Made by a program: the position numbers and the translations under genes | DNA from: Gulbenkiania mobilis | Lineage (GTDB): Bacteria > Pseudomonadota > Gammaproteobacteria > Burkholderiales > Chromobacteriaceae | Reading direction: 5' to 3' | Length of the DNA: 64,000 nucleotides | NCBI GenBank assembly: GCA_004346645.1 | Contig: SMDA01000011.1 | Span: 1 to 64,000 of the forward strand | Shown here: positions 56,942 to 64,000 of the stretch, piece after piece | Numbering within the stretch: the first letter of the stretch is position 1 | Layout: each line of letters opens with the position of its first letter | Notes under the pieces: model-generated | Databases searched by the model: none | Seen by the model: only the letters and a program-made list of their open reading frames with translations | Told to the model about the DNA's origin: nothing

Positions 56942-57562
56942 TTACTTGGAATAGAATTCAACAACCAGCTGTTCGTTGATATCGCTAGACAGTTCGGAAC
57001 GCTCCGGAGCAGCCTTGAAGGTACCTTCCATCTTCTTGGAATCAACCGATACCCAGGAAGGCAGACCAATCTGCTCGGCCAGGGCCAGAGCTTCCTGGAT
57101 GCGTACCTGCTTCTTGGCCTTCTCGCGTACGGCAACGACATCACCGGCCTTCACTTGGTAGGACGGAATGTTGACGAGCTGACCGTTAACGGTCACGGCC
57201 TTGTGGCTAACAAGCTGGCGGGCTTCTGCACGGGTGGAACCGAAGCCCATGCGGTACACCACGTTGTCAAGGCGCGATTCCAGCAGCTTCAGCAGGTTCT
57301 CGCCCGTCGAACCCTGACGGCGGTTGGCTTCTGCGAAGTAGTTGCGGAACTGGCGCTCGAGCACACCGTAGATGCGACGAATCTTCTGCTTTTCACGCAG
57401 TTGTACGCCATAGTCGGACAGGCGGCCTTTCTTGGCGCCATGCTGACCAGGAGCACTTTCCAGTTTGCACTTGGAATCCAGCGCGCGGCGGGCACTCTTC
57501 AGGAAGAGGTCGGTACCCTCGCGGCGGGCAAGCTTACATTTCGGGCCGATATAACGTGCCAT
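56942..57562 (-). CDS. rpsD: 30S ribosomal protein S4
   Basis: Small-subunit protein S4, 206 residues. [23 protein letters not shown] and the S4 RNA-binding domain ([30 protein letters not shown]) are clear. It nucleates the 30S body and in other bacteria represses this operon. Confidence 0.98.
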   Translation of the reverse strand: MARYIGPKCKLARREGTDLFLKSARRALDSKCKLESAPGQHGAKKGRLSDYGVQLREKQKIRRIYGVLERQFRNYFAEANRRQGSTGENLLKLLESRLDNVVYRMGFGSTRAEARQLVSHKAVTVNGQLVNIPSYQVKAGDVVAVREKAKKQVRIQEALALAEQIGLPSWVSVDSKKMEGTFKAAPERSELSSDINEQLVVEFYSK

Positions 57563-57579
57563 GTGTCACAGTCTCCGAA

Positions 57580-57975
57580 TTAGATACGACGTTTTTTGGG
57601 CGGACGGCAGCCGTTGTGCGGCACCGGCGTCACGTCGGAGATGCTGGTAATCTTGAAGCCCAGTGCGTTGAGTGCACGGACAGCAGACTCACGGCCCGGA
57701 CCGGGACCCTTGATGCGAACTTCGAGGTTTTTCACACCGTATTCTTGGGCAACTTTACCAGCGTGCTCTGCAGCAACCTGTGCTGCAAAGGGTGTACTTT
57801 TGCGCGAACCCTTGAAACCAGCGCCGCCAGAGGTAGCCCAAGACAATGCATTGCCTTGACGGTCGGTGATCGTGATGATGGTGTTATTGAACGAAGCGTG
57901 GACATGTACGATGCCATCGCTAACGCTCTTGCGCACTTTTTTGCGTACACGAACAGCTGTGTTTGCTTTAGCCAT
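57580..57975 (-). CDS. rpsK: 30S ribosomal protein S11
   Basis: S11, 131 residues. [46 protein letters not shown] and the C-terminal [19 protein letters not shown] are diagnostic. Confidence 0.98.
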   Translation of the reverse strand: MAKANTAVRVRKKVRKSVSDGIVHVHASFNNTIITITDRQGNALSWATSGGAGFKGSRKSTPFAAQVAAEHAGKVAQEYGVKNLEVRIKGPGPGRESAVRALNALGFKITSISDVTPVPHNGCRPPKKRRI

Positions 57976-57993
57976 TATCTGTGTTCCTTAAAA

Positions 57994-58356
57994 TTACTTC
58001 TTGCCGGCGATCGGCTTGCGCGGCCCCTTACGGGTACGTGCATTGGTACGAGTGCGCTGACCACGGCAAGGCAGACCACGACGATGGCGGAAGCCGCGAT
58101 AGCTGCCCATGTCCATCAGTCGTTTGATGCTCATCGTGATTTCACGACGCAGATCACCTTCTACGGTGAACTTCGCCACTTCGTCACGGAGCTTCTCCAT
58201 TTCGGCTTCGGTCAGTTCCTTGACTTTCGTCGACGGATTTACACCCGCCTGCGCGCAGATCTGCTTCGCACGGGTGGAACCGATACCGTAAATGGCCTGC
58301 AGGCCGATCACGGCATGCGCATGATTGGGGATGTTTACCCCTGCAATACGGGCCAT
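57994..58356 (-). CDS. rpsM: 30S ribosomal protein S13
   Basis: S13, 120 residues. [25 protein letters not shown] and the C-terminal basic stretch [19 protein letters not shown] are clear. Confidence 0.98.
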   Translation of the reverse strand: MARIAGVNIPNHAHAVIGLQAIYGIGSTRAKQICAQAGVNPSTKVKELTEAEMEKLRDEVAKFTVEGDLRREITMSIKRLMDMGSYRGFRHRRGLPCRGQRTRTNARTRKGPRKPIAGKK

Positions 58357-58427
58357 AGTCTTTCCTTAAGCCTTAAGACCTTGAAAAGTTTGCGATTGTA
58401 TCACGACAAAAGCAAAGCTAACAGTAG

Positions 58428-58541
58428 TTAGCCCTGTTTTTGCTTGTGACGGGGATCCGTGCAGATGACGCGTACAACGCGGTTGCGACGAATGATTTTG
58501 CAGTTGCGGCAAATTTTCTTTACCGACGGCTGAACTCGCAT
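58428..58541 (-). CDS. rpmJ: 50S ribosomal protein L36
   Basis: L36 in 37 residues, found by direct translation between rpsM and inf[21 protein letters not shown], then the [11 protein letters not shown] end. The zinc residues are CRNC, then a Cys and His in CTDPRH, so it is the zinc-binding C+ type. Confidence 0.95.
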   Translation of the reverse strand: MRVQPSVKKICRNCKIIRRNRVVRVICTDPRHKQKQG

Positions 58542-58574
58542 GTTTCTTCCTTTCTTAACAAAAGAGCGAGTGCG

Positions 58575-58793
58575 TTACTTCGCACGGAACACGATGCGTG
58601 CCCGGGTCAGGTCATACGGCGTCAACTCTACCGTCACCTTATCTCCTGGAAGGATGCGGATGTAATGCATCCGCATCTTTCCGGAGATATGTCCAAGTAC
58701 TACGTGTCCATTCTCGAGCTTGACCCTGAACGTTGCATTGGGCAGCGTTTCCAGGATCTCGCCCTGCATCTGTATGGTGTCTTCCTTAGCCAT
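58575..58793 (-). CDS. infA: Translation initiation factor IF-1
   Basis: IF-1, 72 residues, an S1-fold protein: [24 protein letters not shown], then [29 protein letters not shown]. It sits between secY and rpmJ, an arrangement common in betaproteobacteria. Confidence 0.97.
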   Translation of the reverse strand: MAKEDTIQMQGEILETLPNATFRVKLENGHVVLGHISGKMRMHYIRILPGDKVTVELTPYDLTRARIVFRAK

Positions 58794-58818
58794 ATAACCC
58801 AGCGTATTAGTCAGTCAG

Positions 58819-60135
58819 TCATCGTGTGAGAGACGAGCCCTTGAAATTGGCTTTCTTGAGCAGGCTCTCGTACTGGTGCGACAGAATGTACGACTGAATC
58901 TGTGCCATCAGGTCCATGGTGACCACGACAATGATCAGCAGGGAAGTCCCTCCGAAATAGAACGGAACGTTCCACTTCAGGATCAGGAATTCGGGCAGCA
59001 GACAGACAAGCGTGATGTACAGCGCACCGACCAGCGTAAGCCGGAGGATGATCTTCTCGATATAGCGCGAGGTCTGCTCACCCGGACGGATACCGGGAAT
59101 GAAGGCACCACTCTTCTTCAGGTTGTCTGCCGTTTCCTTGGGGTTGAACACCAAAGCGGTATAGAAGTAACAGAAAAAGATGATGGCAGCCGCATACAGC
59201 AGAACATAGATCGGTTGACCCGGATGCAGTTTGTCGGCGACGGACTTCAGCCAACCCAAGCCTTCGGTGTTTCCAAACCAGCCCAGCACGGTTGCCGGGA
59301 ACAGAATGATACTGGAAGCGAAGATGGGCGGAATGACACCGGCCATGTTGAGCTTCAGCGGCAGATGGGTGCTCTGACCCTGCATGACGCGGTTGCCCAC
59401 CTGGCGCTTAGCGTAGTTGACCAGTACCTTCCGCTGACCACGCTCGGCAAACACCACCACATACGTCACAAGGATCACCGCTGCGAAAAGCAGGATGACA
59501 AACAGGGGATTGGTTCCCTGACTGACGAGAGTGAGGGTCTTGCCGATTGCCGCCGGCACGCCAGCAGCGATACCCGCGCAGATGATAAGCGAGATGCCGT
59601 TGCCGATGCCGCGTTCCGTGATCTGCTCGCCAAGCCACATCAGGAACATTGTCCCAGTGACGAGGGTAACCACAGTGGTCAGGTAGAACTCCCACTGCGC
59701 ATTCACGACCAGGTTCGGCTGCTTGAACAGCATGACGGCAATGCCAAAGCTCTGGAAGGTAGCGAGCAGTACGGTGGCGTAACGGGTGTACTGGGTAATT
59801 TTTCGACGTCCAGCATCCCCTTCCTTCTTCAGCTGCTTGAGCGAAGGCAGTACCTCCGAAGCGAGCTGAAGAATGATGGAAGCCGAAATGTACGGCATGA
59901 TGCCTAGGGCAAACACCGTAAATCGGGACAGGGCCCCGCCCGAGAACATGTTGAACATGTCGAGGAGGCCCGTCTGGGAGGACTGGAACAACTTCGCTAG
60001 CTCTGCAGGATTAATCCCAGGAACGGGGATGTGTGCGCCGATTCGGTACACGATCAGAGCCCCGATCAGGAACATGATCCTGCGTTTCAGATCACCAAAC
60101 TTGCTGGTATTCGCAACTAGAGAAGCGTTCGCCAC
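58819..60135 (-). CDS. secY: Preprotein translocase subunit SecY
   Basis: Core channel of the Sec translocon, 438 residues and ten predicted membrane helices. [14 protein letters not shown] near the N-terminus, [11 protein letters not shown], the cytoplasmic loop after [23 protein letters not shown] and [27 protein letters not shown] are typical. Confidence 0.97.
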   Translation of the reverse strand: MANASLVANTSKFGDLKRRIMFLIGALIVYRIGAHIPVPGINPAELAKLFQSSQTGLLDMFNMFSGGALSRFTVFALGIMPYISASIILQLASEVLPSLKQLKKEGDAGRRKITQYTRYATVLLATFQSFGIAVMLFKQPNLVVNAQWEFYLTTVVTLVTGTMFLMWLGEQITERGIGNGISLIICAGIAAGVPAAIGKTLTLVSQGTNPLFVILLFAAVILVTYVVVFAERGQRKVLVNYAKRQVGNRVMQGQSTHLPLKLNMAGVIPPIFASSIILFPATVLGWFGNTEGLGWLKSVADKLHPGQPIYVLLYAAAIIFFCYFYTALVFNPKETADNLKKSGAFIPGIRPGEQTSRYIEKIILRLTLVGALYITLVCLLPEFLILKWNVPFYFGGTSLLIIVVVTMDLMAQIQSYILSHQYESLLKKANFKGSSLTR

Positions 60136-60146
60136 AGGAGGATGCC

Positions 60147-60581
60147 TTATTCAGCGATGCTGCCGCCAGCAGCCTCGATTGCAGCGCGTGCACCGGCGGT
60201 TGCCAGAATGCCGCGCAGCGTGAGCGCGCGGTCAACGGTTCCCGACAGTACGACCTTGGCCGAAAGCGCCTGAATGTGAACGAGGCCAGCCTGCTTCAGT
60301 GCAAGCAGATCGATCTCGTCAACCGGCAGCAGGTTCAGCTCGGAGAGACGAACCTCGGCGGTCTTGCCAGCGGTCAGCGACTTGAAGCCACGTTTCGGCA
60401 GGCGACGCTGCAGCGGCATTTGACCGCCTTCGAAGCCAACCTTGTGGAAGCCACCTGCACGGCTCTTCTGACCTTTGTGACCACGGCCCGCAGTCTTGCC
60501 CAGGCCGCTACCGATACCACGGCCTACGCGACGCTTGGCGTGTTTCGAGCCCGCGCCCGGCTTGATGGTGTTGAGCAACAT
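60147..60581 (-). CDS. rplO: 50S ribosomal protein L15
   Basis: L15, 144 residues. [44 protein letters not shown] is clear. Start 60581 follows the rpmD stop at 60584. A nine-base core word TTGGCCGAA (60256-60264) is present. Confidence 0.97.
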   Translation of the reverse strand: MLLNTIKPGAGSKHAKRRVGRGIGSGLGKTAGRGHKGQKSRAGGFHKVGFEGGQMPLQRRLPKRGFKSLTAGKTAEVRLSELNLLPVDEIDLLALKQAGLVHIQALSAKVVLSGTVDRALTLRGILATAGARAAIEAAGGSIAE

Positions 60582-60583
60582 AA

Positions 60584-60769
60584 TCAACCCTCACACTTAA
60601 CCAGGTAGCTGATCTTGTTGATCATGCCACGGTTTTCAGGCGTATCCAGCACCTCGACGGTCTGACGGATCTTCTTCAGACCCAGACCGCGGGCGCAGGC
60701 CTTGTGCGACTCCAGGCGGCCGATCAGGCTCTTCACCAGGGTCACTTTCACAGTCTGCTGATTACTCAT
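60584..60769 (-). CDS. rpmD: 50S ribosomal protein L30
   Basis: L30, 61 residues: [47 protein letters not shown]. The start overlaps the rpsE end by 8 nt. Confidence 0.96.
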   Translation of the reverse strand: MSNQQTVKVTLVKSLIGRLESHKACARGLGLKKIRQTVEVLDTPENRGMINKISYLVKCEG

Positions 60770-61280
60770 GGTCAGCCCCCAGAATCTCTTCCACCGTCAG
60801 GCCGCGCTTAGCAGCGATCTGAGCCGGAGTGTAGATCTTGTTCAGGCCATCCAGCGTGGCACGGACCACGTTGTACGGGTTGGTCGAACCATGCACCTTG
60901 GCCGAAACATTACGCACACCCAGCGCATCGAAGATGGCACGCATCGGACCACCTGCCTTGATACCGGTACCTTCTTTGGCAGGCTGCATGAACACGGTGG
61001 TGGCACCGTGCTTACCGATAACGGTGTGTTGCAGCGTACCGTTGCGCAGCGGAATCTTCACCATGGTGCGGCGAGCCTGCTCCATGGCTTTCTGAACGGC
61101 AACCGGAACTTCCTTCGAGCGGCCTTTGCCCATGCCGATACCGCCGTCACCATCACCCACGATGGTCAGGGCGGAGAAGGCCATGATGCGACCACCTTTT
61201 ACCACTTTGGTCACACGGTTGACGCTGATCATCTTCTCGATCAGGCCGTCGCCGCGTTCTTCCATCTCATGCTTAGCCAT
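60762..61280 (-). CDS. rpsE: 30S ribosomal protein S5
   Basis: S5, 172 residues. [49 protein letters not shown] and AVGNV-type RNA-binding segments are clear. A nine-base core word TTGGCCGAA occurs at 60898-60906. Confidence 0.97.
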   Translation of the reverse strand: MAKHEMEERGDGLIEKMISVNRVTKVVKGGRIMAFSALTIVGDGDGGIGMGKGRSKEVPVAVQKAMEQARRTMVKIPLRNGTLQHTVIGKHGATTVFMQPAKEGTGIKAGGPMRAIFDALGVRNVSAKVHGSTNPYNVVRATLDGLNKIYTPAQIAAKRGLTVEEILGADHE

Positions 61281-61294
61281 TGTCTACTCCAACC

Positions 61295-61648
61295 TTAGAA
61301 CGCCAGACCGTTTTCACGGGCGGCGTCTGCCAGGGCCTTGATGCGACCATGATATTTAAAGCCGGAACGATCGAACGATACCTTTTCGATGCCAGCAGCT
61401 TTAGCTTTCTCAGCGATGCGCTTGCCCACGAGGGTTGCAGCAGCCACATTGCCACCGTTCTTCAGTTCGCTGCGCAGTTCCGTTTCCAGCGACGAGGCGC
61501 TTGCCAGCACGCGGCTGCCGGTCTCATCGATGATCTGGGCGTAAATGTGCGTGTTCGTGCGATGAACGGTAAGGCGCACCATCTTGAGCTCCGCAATCCG
61601 CGCACGGGTTTTGCGTGCACGGCGGAGTCGGGCTTGTTTCTTGTCCAT
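61295..61648 (-). CDS. rplR: 50S ribosomal protein L18
   Basis: L18, 117 residues. [36 protein letters not shown] is diagnostic. It binds 5S rRNA. Confidence 0.97.
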   Translation of the reverse strand: MDKKQARLRRARKTRARIAELKMVRLTVHRTNTHIYAQIIDETGSRVLASASSLETELRSELKNGGNVAAATLVGKRIAEKAKAAGIEKVSFDRSGFKYHGRIKALADAARENGLAF

Positions 61649-61661
61649 GTCAGGGCCTCAA

Positions 61662-62195
61662 TTACTTCTTCTTGGTTTCTTTCAGAACCACAACCTCGTC
61701 CGCATAGCGAACGCCCTTGCCTTTGTACGGCTCCGGCGAGCGGTAAGCGCGGATTTCGGCAGCGACCTGACCGACCAGCTGCTTGTTGGCACCCTTGATC
61801 AGCACTTCGGTCTGAGTCGGGGTTTCAACCTTGATGCCTTCGGGCATCTTGTGGGCAACCGGGTGGGAGAAGCCAAGCGAAAGGTTCAGCGTGTCGCCTT
61901 GGGCCTGGGCACGATAACCCACGCCAACCAGGTTCAGCTTCTTCTCGAAACCCTTGCTGACACCGGTCACCATGTTGTTCAGCAACGCACGAAGCGTACC
62001 GGACATAGCGCGGGCAAACTTGGTCTCGTTCTTGGCGGCAAAGGTCAGCTGATTGTCTTCGAGGCGGACATCAACATCACTGCAAAGTGCGGTGGAGAGG
62101 GTACCCAGGGGACCCTTCACCACGATCTCATCGGCGGTGAACTTGACTTCAACGCCTGCAGGGATAGCCACCGGATTCTTAGCTACGCGGGACAT
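61662..62195 (-). CDS. rplF: 50S ribosomal protein L6
   Basis: L6, 177 residues. [31 protein letters not shown] and the C-terminal [26 protein letters not shown] are clear. Confidence 0.97.
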   Translation of the reverse strand: MSRVAKNPVAIPAGVEVKFTADEIVVKGPLGTLSTALCSDVDVRLEDNQLTFAAKNETKFARAMSGTLRALLNNMVTGVSKGFEKKLNLVGVGYRAQAQGDTLNLSLGFSHPVAHKMPEGIKVETPTQTEVLIKGANKQLVGQVAAEIRAYRSPEPYKGKGVRYADEVVVLKETKKK

Positions 62196-62206
62196 AACTT
62201 ATCTCC

Positions 62207-62602
62207 TTAGGCCACCACGCACAGCACTTCGCCACCGATACCGGCAGCGCGCGCCTTGCGGTCAGTCATCACACCCTTGGACGTCGACAGAATGGCGACA
62301 CCCAGACCGTTCATCACTTTCGGAATGTCGGTCGAGCCTTTGTACACACGCAGGCCGGGACGCGATACGCGCTCGATCTTTTCGATAACCGGGCGACCGG
62401 CGTAATACTTCAGCTGGATACCCAAGACCGGCTTCTTCTCTTCGCCAGCCACGCTGAAGTCTTCGATATAGCCCTCGTCCTTCAGCACTTGTGCGATCGC
62501 CAGCTTCAGCTTCGACGAAGGCATGCTTACGTCGAGCTTGGAGGCGCGCTGCGCGTTACGGATGCGGGTCAGCATATCGGAAATAGGATCATGCATGCTC
62601 AT
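62207..62602 (-). CDS. rpsH: 30S ribosomal protein S8
   Basis: S8, 131 residues: [47 protein letters not shown], with the C-terminal [25 protein letters not shown]. Two possible starts, 62602 and 62596, differ by two residues. Confidence 0.97.
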   Translation of the reverse strand: MSMHDPISDMLTRIRNAQRASKLDVSMPSSKLKLAIAQVLKDEGYIEDFSVAGEEKKPVLGIQLKYYAGRPVIEKIERVSRPGLRVYKGSTDIPKVMNGLGVAILSTSKGVMTDRKARAAGIGGEVLCVVA

Positions 62603-62615
62603 CGAATCTCTCCTA

Positions 62616-62921
62616 TTACCAGCTGGCTTTCACAACACCCGGGATTTCGCCTTTCATGGCGATTTCACGCAGCTTGTTGCGGCCCAGACCAAACTTACGG
62701 AACACGCCACGCGGACGACCGGTGATGGCACAACGGCGACGCTGGCGAACCGGGCTGGCATTGCGCGGAAGCTGCTGCAGCTTGAGACGGGCTGCAAAAC
62801 GCTCTTCTTCCGACAGATTCTGGTTGTTGATGGTCTCGAGAAGCTGCTCACGCTTGGCTGCAAACTTCTTCACCAGCTTGGCGCGCTTCTCTTCACGGTT
62901 AATCAGTGCAAGTGTTGCCAT
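62616..62921 (-). CDS. rpsN: 30S ribosomal protein S14 (zinc-free type)
   Basis: S14, 101 residues, long form without the CXXC zinc pairs; it retains [38 protein letters not shown]. Confidence 0.97.
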   Translation of the reverse strand: MATLALINREEKRAKLVKKFAAKREQLLETINNQNLSEEERFAARLKLQQLPRNASPVRQRRRCAITGRPRGVFRKFGLGRNKLREIAMKGEIPGVVKASW

Positions 62922-62924
62922 GTC

Positions 62925-63464
62925 TTAACCCTTGAACGGGAATTTAAAAGCTGCCAGCAGAGCGCGGGCTTCTTCGTCGGTCTTGGCGGTGGTGGTGACA
63001 GTAATGTTCATACCACGCAGCGCATCGATCTTGTCGTACTCGATTTCCGGGAAGATGATCTGCTCGCGTACGCCCATGTTGTAGTTACCACGGCCGTCGA
63101 ACGACTTGCCGCTTACGCCACGGAAGTCACGCACGCGCGGCAACGCGATGGTTACCAGACGATCCAGAAATTCATACATCCGTTCGCGACGCAGGGTCAC
63201 CTTGCAGCCGATCGGGTAATGATCACGAATCTTGAAGCCTGCGATCGATTTGCGGGCGGTGGTCACTACCGGCTTCTGACCGGCGATCTTTTCCAGGTCG
63301 CCCACGGCATGCTCCATGACCTTCTTGTCGGCCACGGCTTCGCCCACACCCATGTTCAGGGTGATCTTTTCGATGCGCGGAACTTCCATGATGGACTTGT
63401 ACCCGAACTGTTTCATCAGGTCCGGTACGACAGTCTCTTTGTAGAAATCATACAGGCGTGCCAT
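62925..63464 (-). CDS. rplE: 50S ribosomal protein L5
   Basis: L5, 179 residues. Clear segments are [53 protein letters not shown] and [36 protein letters not shown]. Confidence 0.98.
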   Translation of the reverse strand: MARLYDFYKETVVPDLMKQFGYKSIMEVPRIEKITLNMGVGEAVADKKVMEHAVGDLEKIAGQKPVVTTARKSIAGFKIRDHYPIGCKVTLRRERMYEFLDRLVTIALPRVRDFRGVSGKSFDGRGNYNMGVREQIIFPEIEYDKIDALRGMNITVTTTAKTDEEARALLAAFKFPFKG

Positions 63465-63473
63465 GTTCTCTCC

Positions 63474-63788
63474 TTACGCCCCGATCACTTCGCCGCTGGA
63501 CTTGAAAATCCGCACTTTGCTGCCGTCTTCAAGGTTCTTGAAGCCTACGCGGTCAGCTTTCTGGCTAGTCGGGTTGTAAATGGCTACGTTGGAAACATCA
63601 AGCGGCATGGTCTTCTCAACGATGCCACCAGCCACACCGCGTACCGGGTTCGGCTTCTGATGTTTCTTGACGACGTTGATGCCTTCGACCACGACCTTCT
63701 GGTCCAGGACACGCAGCACGGTACCGCGCTTGCCCTTGTCTTTACCGGTGATTACGACGACTTCGTCGCCTTTGCGAATCTTGCGCAT
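63474..63788 (-). CDS. rplX: 50S ribosomal protein L24
   Basis: L24, 104 residues. [45 protein letters not shown] contains the KOW motif. Confidence 0.97.
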   Translation of the reverse strand: MRKIRKGDEVVVITGKDKGKRGTVLRVLDQKVVVEGINVVKKHQKPNPVRGVAGGIVEKTMPLDVSNVAIYNPTSQKADRVGFKNLEDGSKVRIFKSSGEVIGA

Positions 63789-63799
63789 GAGATGTCTCC

Positions 63800-64000
63800 T
63801 TACAGAACTTCGGGAGCCAACGAAACGATCTTCATGAATCGCTCGGTTCGCAGTTCACGGGTAACAGGCCCGAAGATACGGGTGCCGATCGGCTCAAGCT
63901 TGTTGTTCAGCAGGACGGCAGCATTGCCATCAAACTTGATCAGCGAACCATCAGGACGGCGGACACCCTTGGCTGTGCGAACGACCACGGCGTTGAACAC
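63800..64000 (-). CDS. rplN: 50S ribosomal protein L14 (5' part off the window)
   Basis: C-terminal 66 residues of L14: [48 protein letters not shown] and the end APEVL. The start lies beyond 64000; about half the protein is missing. Confidence 0.96.
   Translation of the reverse strand: MFNAVVVRTAKGVRRPDGSLIKFDGNAAVLLNNKLEPIGTRIFGPVTRELRTERFMKIVSLAPEVL

Overview
The window is GC-rich and almost fully coding, and comes from a Gram-negative betaproteobacterium. Gene content fits the order Neisseriales (Chromobacteriaceae-like): the spc/alpha ribosomal order, a miaB-ybeZ-ybeY-corC-lnt block, a Bordetella wlb / Pseudomonas wbp-type sugar cluster, OmpW, VanZ and two chemoreceptors. The genus cannot be named from this sequence. 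No canonical Neisseria uptake word (GCCGTCTGAA) was seen.

Layout. 0.2-2 kb: HAD nucleotidase and a convergent VanZ protein. 2-6 kb: polyamine-type ABC transporter (ATPase, two permeases, binding protein; minus strand). 6.2-13.1 kb: cysteine desulfhydrase-like enzyme, OmpW, ubiD, yggL, a small unknown, a YpfJ-type zinc peptidase and a dicarboxylate symporter. 13.4-27.8 kb: a minus-strand surface-glycan cluster with two sugar modules: wbpA/B/D/E-like (UDP-GlcNAc(3NAc)A) and 4,6-dehydratase/aminotransferase/initiating transferase. Between them lie three glycosyltransferases, an acyltransferase and a flippase. An encapsulated-ferritin-type gene with its own terminator sits inside this cluster. 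28-31.8 kb: spermidine-synthase-like gene, ttcA, a pteridine-reductase-like SDR and a MidA-type methyltransferase.

31.96-39.0 kb: a tRNA-Met gene carries a roughly 7 kb integrative element bounded by 49-bp direct repeats. It encodes a tyrosine integrase, an AlpA-like regulator, a primase/helicase and small unknowns, but no capsid or packaging genes. It looks like a minimal phage satellite (PICI/P4-like) or its remnant. Integrase arm-type repeats (TGTAAGCA pairs spaced 11 bp) lie at both ends, and TGTGGC iterons lie beside the primase gene.

39.5-46.1 kb: ogt, a small secreted protein, miaB, yciI, ybeZ, ybeY, corC, lnt. 46.2-54.6 kb: a chemoreceptor with a one-base frameshift, a beta-alanine catabolic pair (omega-aminotransferase and mmsA), a dCache chemoreceptor and a MocR regulator. 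54.6-55.5 kb: a MOSC protein. 55.5-64 kb: rplQ back through rplN (minus strand), truncated at the window edge.

The most unusual genome-scale signal is an 11-bp word, GGTTGGCCGAA. It occurs exactly 17 times on both strands, in several reading frames, and once as a near-perfect inverted pair. It behaves like a DNA-uptake or similar dispersed recognition word but is not a known Neisseria DUS dialect to my knowledge. It is absent in exact form from the integrated element and from the ribosomal operon.
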